In this document: positions 33,060 through 34,825 of the stretch, piece after piece
How the letters are laid out: each line of letters starts with the position of its first letter
Numbering within the stretch: position 1 is the stretch's first letter
Assembly: GCA_017623215.1 (NCBI GenBank)
Contig: JAGAPO010000110.1
Location: 1-34,825, forward strand
Direction of reading: 5' to 3'
Origin: Lachnospiraceae bacterium
GTDB taxonomy: Bacteria > Bacillota > Clostridia > Lachnospirales > Lachnospiraceae
Length of the DNA stretch: 34,825 nt
Notes under the pieces: generated by a model
What the model was told of the DNA's origin: nothing
What the model saw: the letters and a program-made list of their open reading frames with translations, nothing else
Database searches by the model: none
Translations under genes and position numbers: made by a program

Positions 33060-33078
33060 GGACAGGACTACAATCTTA
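33060..33078 (+). repeat. Copy 1 of a 19-bp motif repeated at 34109-34127
   Basis: GGACAGGACTACAATCTTA here and GGACAGGGCCACAATCTTG at 34109-34127 match at 16 of 19 positions, all differences being transitions. Both copies come after a GAAGCCAGC-like or AAGCCAGC segment and lie in gaps next to small HTH genes. Copy 1 is preceded by a CCAGCT/AGCTGG hairpin. Confidence 0.55.
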
Positions 33079-33100
33079 CAGTGAGAAAGGAGGCGAAAAA

Positions 33101-33325
33101 ATGAGTGTGACTAAGAATATAGCAAATTATATAGATAGCATTGGAGTAAATTTGTCTGAGCTGTCACGAAAAAGCGGAGTGGATTATTCCGCATTGTATG
33201 CGAGTCTTAAAAACAAAGAAAGAGAACGCGAATTAAGAGCAGATGAGCTAACCAGCATTTGTACGGTGTTAAAAATTGATCCAATGGATTTTGCTGACAA
33301 GCCTAAAGAACAGCGAAGGGAATGA
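33101..33325 (+). CDS. Small XRE-family HTH protein
   Basis: Protein of 74 residues. A Cro/C1 HTH is seen in YIDSIGVNLSELSRKSGVDY, then ALYASLKNKERERELRADEL and a third helix LTSICTVLKIDPMDFADK. ATG at 33101 follows AAAGGAGG. It is the second of three small HTH proteins in the rightward operon; its target is unknown. Confidence 0.85.
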   Translation: MSVTKNIANYIDSIGVNLSELSRKSGVDYSALYASLKNKERERELRADELTSICTVLKIDPMDFADKPKEQRRE

Positions 33326-33326
33326 G

Positions 33327-33749
33327 ATGGAAAAAGATGCAGTACATAGAAACAAAAAACTGATAGAGGCGCTATCTCTATCAGTCGTTTGCCAAATTTT
33401 TTTACCCTATGTATCTTGCAGACTTTCATCACATTTGATAGCGCCAAGTGTTTCTATGAGACACTTTGTCACTTTAGCAGTTTTGGTTCTGCTATATGCC
33501 TTTATTGCTGACAAATTGCAAGGAGTCCTTAATATGGTGAGCATAGATAACGGACTATGCAAAGCCGCCTGTTTATTACGCGGTGGATCCGCGATTACGC
33601 CATATAAGAAATCTGCATTAAGTAAGTCTTTGAATGACTTATATTTGCGACCTCGCAATAAGGGAGCCAAGCAAATTCAAAAGTTTGGTCAATATAACCA
33701 CGCCCCTTTCATCTGCCTTTCATGGCATATAAAAATTTTATCACGATGA
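33327..33749 (+). CDS. Doubtful reading frame with two hydrophobic stretches
   Basis: The frame from ATG 33327 gives 140 residues and begins one base after the previous stop codon, with a GAAGGGA site. Residues about 15-33 and 47-65 (FVTLAVLVLLYAF) are hydrophobic, suggesting a small membrane protein. The second half has low-quality composition and the DNA there is full of short hairpins. A different frame on the minus strand (33407-33670) is also open over the same bases. I cannot decide whether either is real; a structured non-coding region is possible. Confidence 0.3.
   Translation: MEKDAVHRNKKLIEALSLSVVCQIFLPYVSCRLSSHLIAPSVSMRHFVTLAVLVLLYAFIADKLQGVLNMVSIDNGLCKAACLLRGGSAITPYKKSALSKSLNDLYLRPRNKGAKQIQKFGQYNHAPFICLSWHIKILSR
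33359..33385. repeat. Perfect 10-bp hairpin
   Basis: ACTGATAGAG (33359-33368) and CTCTATCAGT (33376-33385) form a stem with a seven-base loop. T residues follow about 13 bases later. It resembles a terminator or an operator and lies at the start of the doubtful frame. Confidence 0.6.
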
Positions 33750-33759
33750 TAAAATTTTT
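33731..33759. repeat. Perfect 12-bp A/T-rich hairpin
   Basis: AAAAATTTTATC (33731-33742) and GATAAAATTTTT (33748-33759) with a five-base loop, ending in a T-run. It sits about 40 bp before the next HTH gene. It may be a terminator or a regulator site. Confidence 0.7.
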
Positions 33760-33800
33760 GCAAGAGGCAAAGTATGTGCGCGATGAATTCGGAGGAGAAG

Positions 33801-34028
33801 ATGAGTATCGAAACATGGAACAAGCCAGTATCTCAGAACATCAAAAGACTCTTGTCAGAAAGAGGGGTCAAGCAAAAAAGTGTGGCATTAAAAGCTGGGC
33901 TTTCTGTCCAGGTATTTAGCGCTATGCTGAATGGTCGGCGAATAATAAAGCCGTGTGATGTGCTGGTGATTGCAGAAACTTTGGGGGTAGAGCCCAATGA
34001 CCTCTACGGAATCAAAGACCCCGGCTGA
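33801..34028 (+). CDS. Small XRE-family HTH protein
   Basis: Protein of 75 residues. The HTH is clear: NIKRLLSERGVKQKSVALKA, then GLSVQVFSAMLNGRRIIKP and a helix VLVIAETLGVEPNDLYGI. ATG at 33801 is chosen because GGAGGAG lies just upstream and the family starts near there. It is the third small HTH protein in this stretch. Its role in the element is unknown. Confidence 0.87.
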   Translation: MSIETWNKPVSQNIKRLLSERGVKQKSVALKAGLSVQVFSAMLNGRRIIKPCDVLVIAETLGVEPNDLYGIKDPG

Positions 34029-34241
34029 CTTGTTGTGAAGCCAGCCGGGCGCGCAGGGCGTCAAAGGGCTTTCTCAAGATGGAACGTGATTGGGCTGTCG
34101 CTAAAATAGGACAGGGCCACAATCTTGTAACCGAGATGGCACCATTTGTCTGCCAAGCGCTTAGAGTGTACAAGTCGCTTTAAGACCAAGATGATCACTC
34201 CTTTCGCAAAACAGGAACGACGAGTAACACTCTCATAATAA
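34029..34241. other. Gap with the second 19-bp motif copy
   Basis: Between the HTH gene and the next small gene there are about 300 bp without a convincing gene. The left part is G/C-rich (AAGCCAGCC..., GGGCGCGC). It holds the motif copy at 34109-34127. A 34-codon frame at 34080-34184 lacks a ribosome-binding site and is not annotated. Confidence 0.5.
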
Positions 34242-34283
34242 ACATTTCAATATTGATATGTCAATATAAAAATGTTGAAATGT
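34242..34283. promoter_or_regulatory. Nested inverted repeats, likely operator
   Basis: The outer arms ACATTTCAA (34242-34250) and TTGAAATGT (34275-34283) are perfect. The inner arms ATATTGA (34250-34256) and TCAATAT (34261-34267) are also perfect. They lie upstream of the small gene at 34333. The nested dyads suggest a binding site for one of the local HTH proteins. No consensus promoter is evident. Confidence 0.65.
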
Positions 34284-34332
34284 CAAGAATTAAAGCGCAG
34301 GAAGAAGGGATGAGAAAGGAGGGAGAGGATGG

Positions 34333-34515
34333 ATGTGGATTTCAAGGAAAAAATGGGATGCACTTGAGAAGCGGGTTGCTGACCTCAAAGGAAAAGTTCA
34401 AGGTCAGCTTGAGACTGAAATTACTCCTGAGATGATTCGGCAGAGTATTCAGGGAATGGATTTAAAAGTGAGCTTATGTGATCTGGGTTTTCAGAAGAAA
34501 GACCACCCAAGATGA
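34333..34515 (+). CDS. Small coiled-coil-like protein of the element
   Basis: Protein of 60 residues beginning MWISRKKWDALEKRVADLKG, with a heptad-like pattern in the first 30 residues. AGGAGGGAG lies upstream. Short proteins with this kind of start occur in Firmicutes phages and ICEs, with unknown function. The overlapping frame at 34253 has no ribosome-binding site and is judged a shadow. Confidence 0.55.
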   Translation: MWISRKKWDALEKRVADLKGKVQGQLETEITPEMIRQSIQGMDLKVSLCDLGFQKKDHPR

Positions 34516-34585
34516 CTTTTAAGTCTGGTTTGGGATGCGTGAATTCAAAATCATCCAGATTTAGTACTTGGAATTTCTTTAATAC

Positions 34586-34768
34586 CTACAAAGTAAGCAG
34601 CGTGGACAATTTGGTAGCAAAAGACATGGAAGTAAAGCATAAAGCAATGTCTTTTGGCGAAGGCATTTTGTCAATTGCAGTAATTATTTGAATAAACTGC
34701 AACATATTGTCTTGCAGCACTTTGGAAATGGATTCAGAAATGTATTGATCAAATTCTTGTTCTGTCAT
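34586..34768 (-). CDS. Small hypothetical protein, 60 aa, opposite strand
   Basis: Protein of 60 residues, MTEQEFDQYISESISKVLQD at the start, mostly helical and acidic. AAAGGAG lies eight bases upstream of the ATG on its mRNA, and a TATAAT -10 element is visible at the window edge (34824-34819). No known domain. Confidence 0.6.
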   Translation of the reverse strand: MTEQEFDQYISESISKVLQDNMLQFIQIITAIDKMPSPKDIALCFTSMSFATKLSTLLTL

Positions 34769-34818
34769 ACAAATATCTCCTTTCTATGTACTCGGCCCTG
34801 GCGGGAGCCTGTGAGTAC

Positions 34819-34824
34819 ATTATA
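34819..34824 (-). promoter_or_regulatory. -10 element of the 60-aa gene
   Basis: TATAAT on the minus strand at the very edge of the window; its -35 is outside. The leader between it and the gene can form a GTACTC/GAGTAC hairpin. Confidence 0.5.
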
Positions 34825-34825
34825 C

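Larger units (their letters stand above)
28660..34825. mobile_element. Left part of an integrated prophage or ICE (incomplete)
   Basis: The left edge is set by the serine recombinase abutting a truncated chromosomal gene. Everything to the right edge has small-gene, regulator-rich, A/T-richer character unlike the metabolic genes to the left, with an ImmA/XRE lysogeny-type module. No structural, conjugation or replication genes are visible in the window, so its class is unknown. The attachment core cannot be defined without the other end. Confidence 0.8.

Noticed and set aside
33407..33670. Minus-strand open frame of 87 codons
   Set aside because: It reads plausibly at the start but has no good ribosome-binding site and competes with a plus-strand frame in a hairpin-rich stretch; left unannotated.
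34080..34184. 34-codon frame containing the second 19-bp motif
   Set aside because: No ribosome-binding site, and the other motif copy does not support the same reading frame.

Overview
The window looks like a contig from an anaerobic gut-type Lachnospiraceae (Clostridia). The evidence is strong AGGAGG-type ribosome-binding sites, consensus sigma-A promoters, ferredoxin-linked 2-oxoacid metabolism (paaK-iorA-iorB-ACT), a cold-shock gene, and a three-gene set (1206, 423 and 275 aa) of a type I associate with this family. No rRNA, tRNA or CRISPR array was found. About the first 28.4 kb is chromosomal. From about 28.6 kb to the right edge is the left end of an integrated mobile element.

Chromosomal layout. 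(1) 83-4154: a sugar operon with an RpiB-type isomerase, a fused ROK sugar kinase/ribulose-phosphate 3-epimerase-type protein, a TIM-barrel sugar-phosphate isomerase and a zinc-type dehydrogenase. The first two genes together could convert D-allose to fructose 6-phosphate. (2) 4300-10097: an uncharacterised operon encoding a 1.2 kDa x 10^2 class giant (1206 aa, beta domains plus helical repeats), an Hsp70/actin-fold protein whose nucleotide-binding loops have degenerated, and a TPR protein. This is the best candidate here for an undescribed system. (3) 10126-12612: divergent apbE (flavin transferase lipoprotein) and a membrane-anchored FMN-binding protein, its likely substrate. (4) 12698-14599: ilvN and ilvC, separated by a strongly folded 384-bp gap. 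(5) 15027-17000: a cytoplasmic glycosidase-like protein.

(6) 17086-21284: phenylacetate/aryl-CoA ligase, indolepyruvate ferredoxin oxidoreductase subunits and a double ACT protein. iorA carries an in-frame TAG at codon 54, in place of what I believe is the conserved thiamine-activating glutamate. (7) 21412-28212: an XRE regulator, csp, galM, upp, a small two-helix membrane protein, a D-aminoacylase-like amidohydrolase and a two-domain PPK2 kinase.

Mobile region (about 28.6 kb to the end). A large serine recombinase lies directly against the C-terminal fragment of a polysaccharide deacetylase gene, which marks one attachment junction. Beyond it are a zinc-ribbon/DUF4352-like membrane protein, an ImmA/IrrE-type protease and XRE repressor pair, a divergent control region with five related operator sites over a consensus promoter, a Cro-like regulator and a run of small phage/ICE-type genes. 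The right end of the element is outside the window, so prophage versus ICE cannot be decided.

Two apparent point lesions in otherwise intact metabolic genes (iorA amber; rpiB with AGG where its ATG is expected) could be real decay or sequencing/assembly errors. Promoter, terminator and hairpin calls come from reading the sequence by eye, without folding or database searches.
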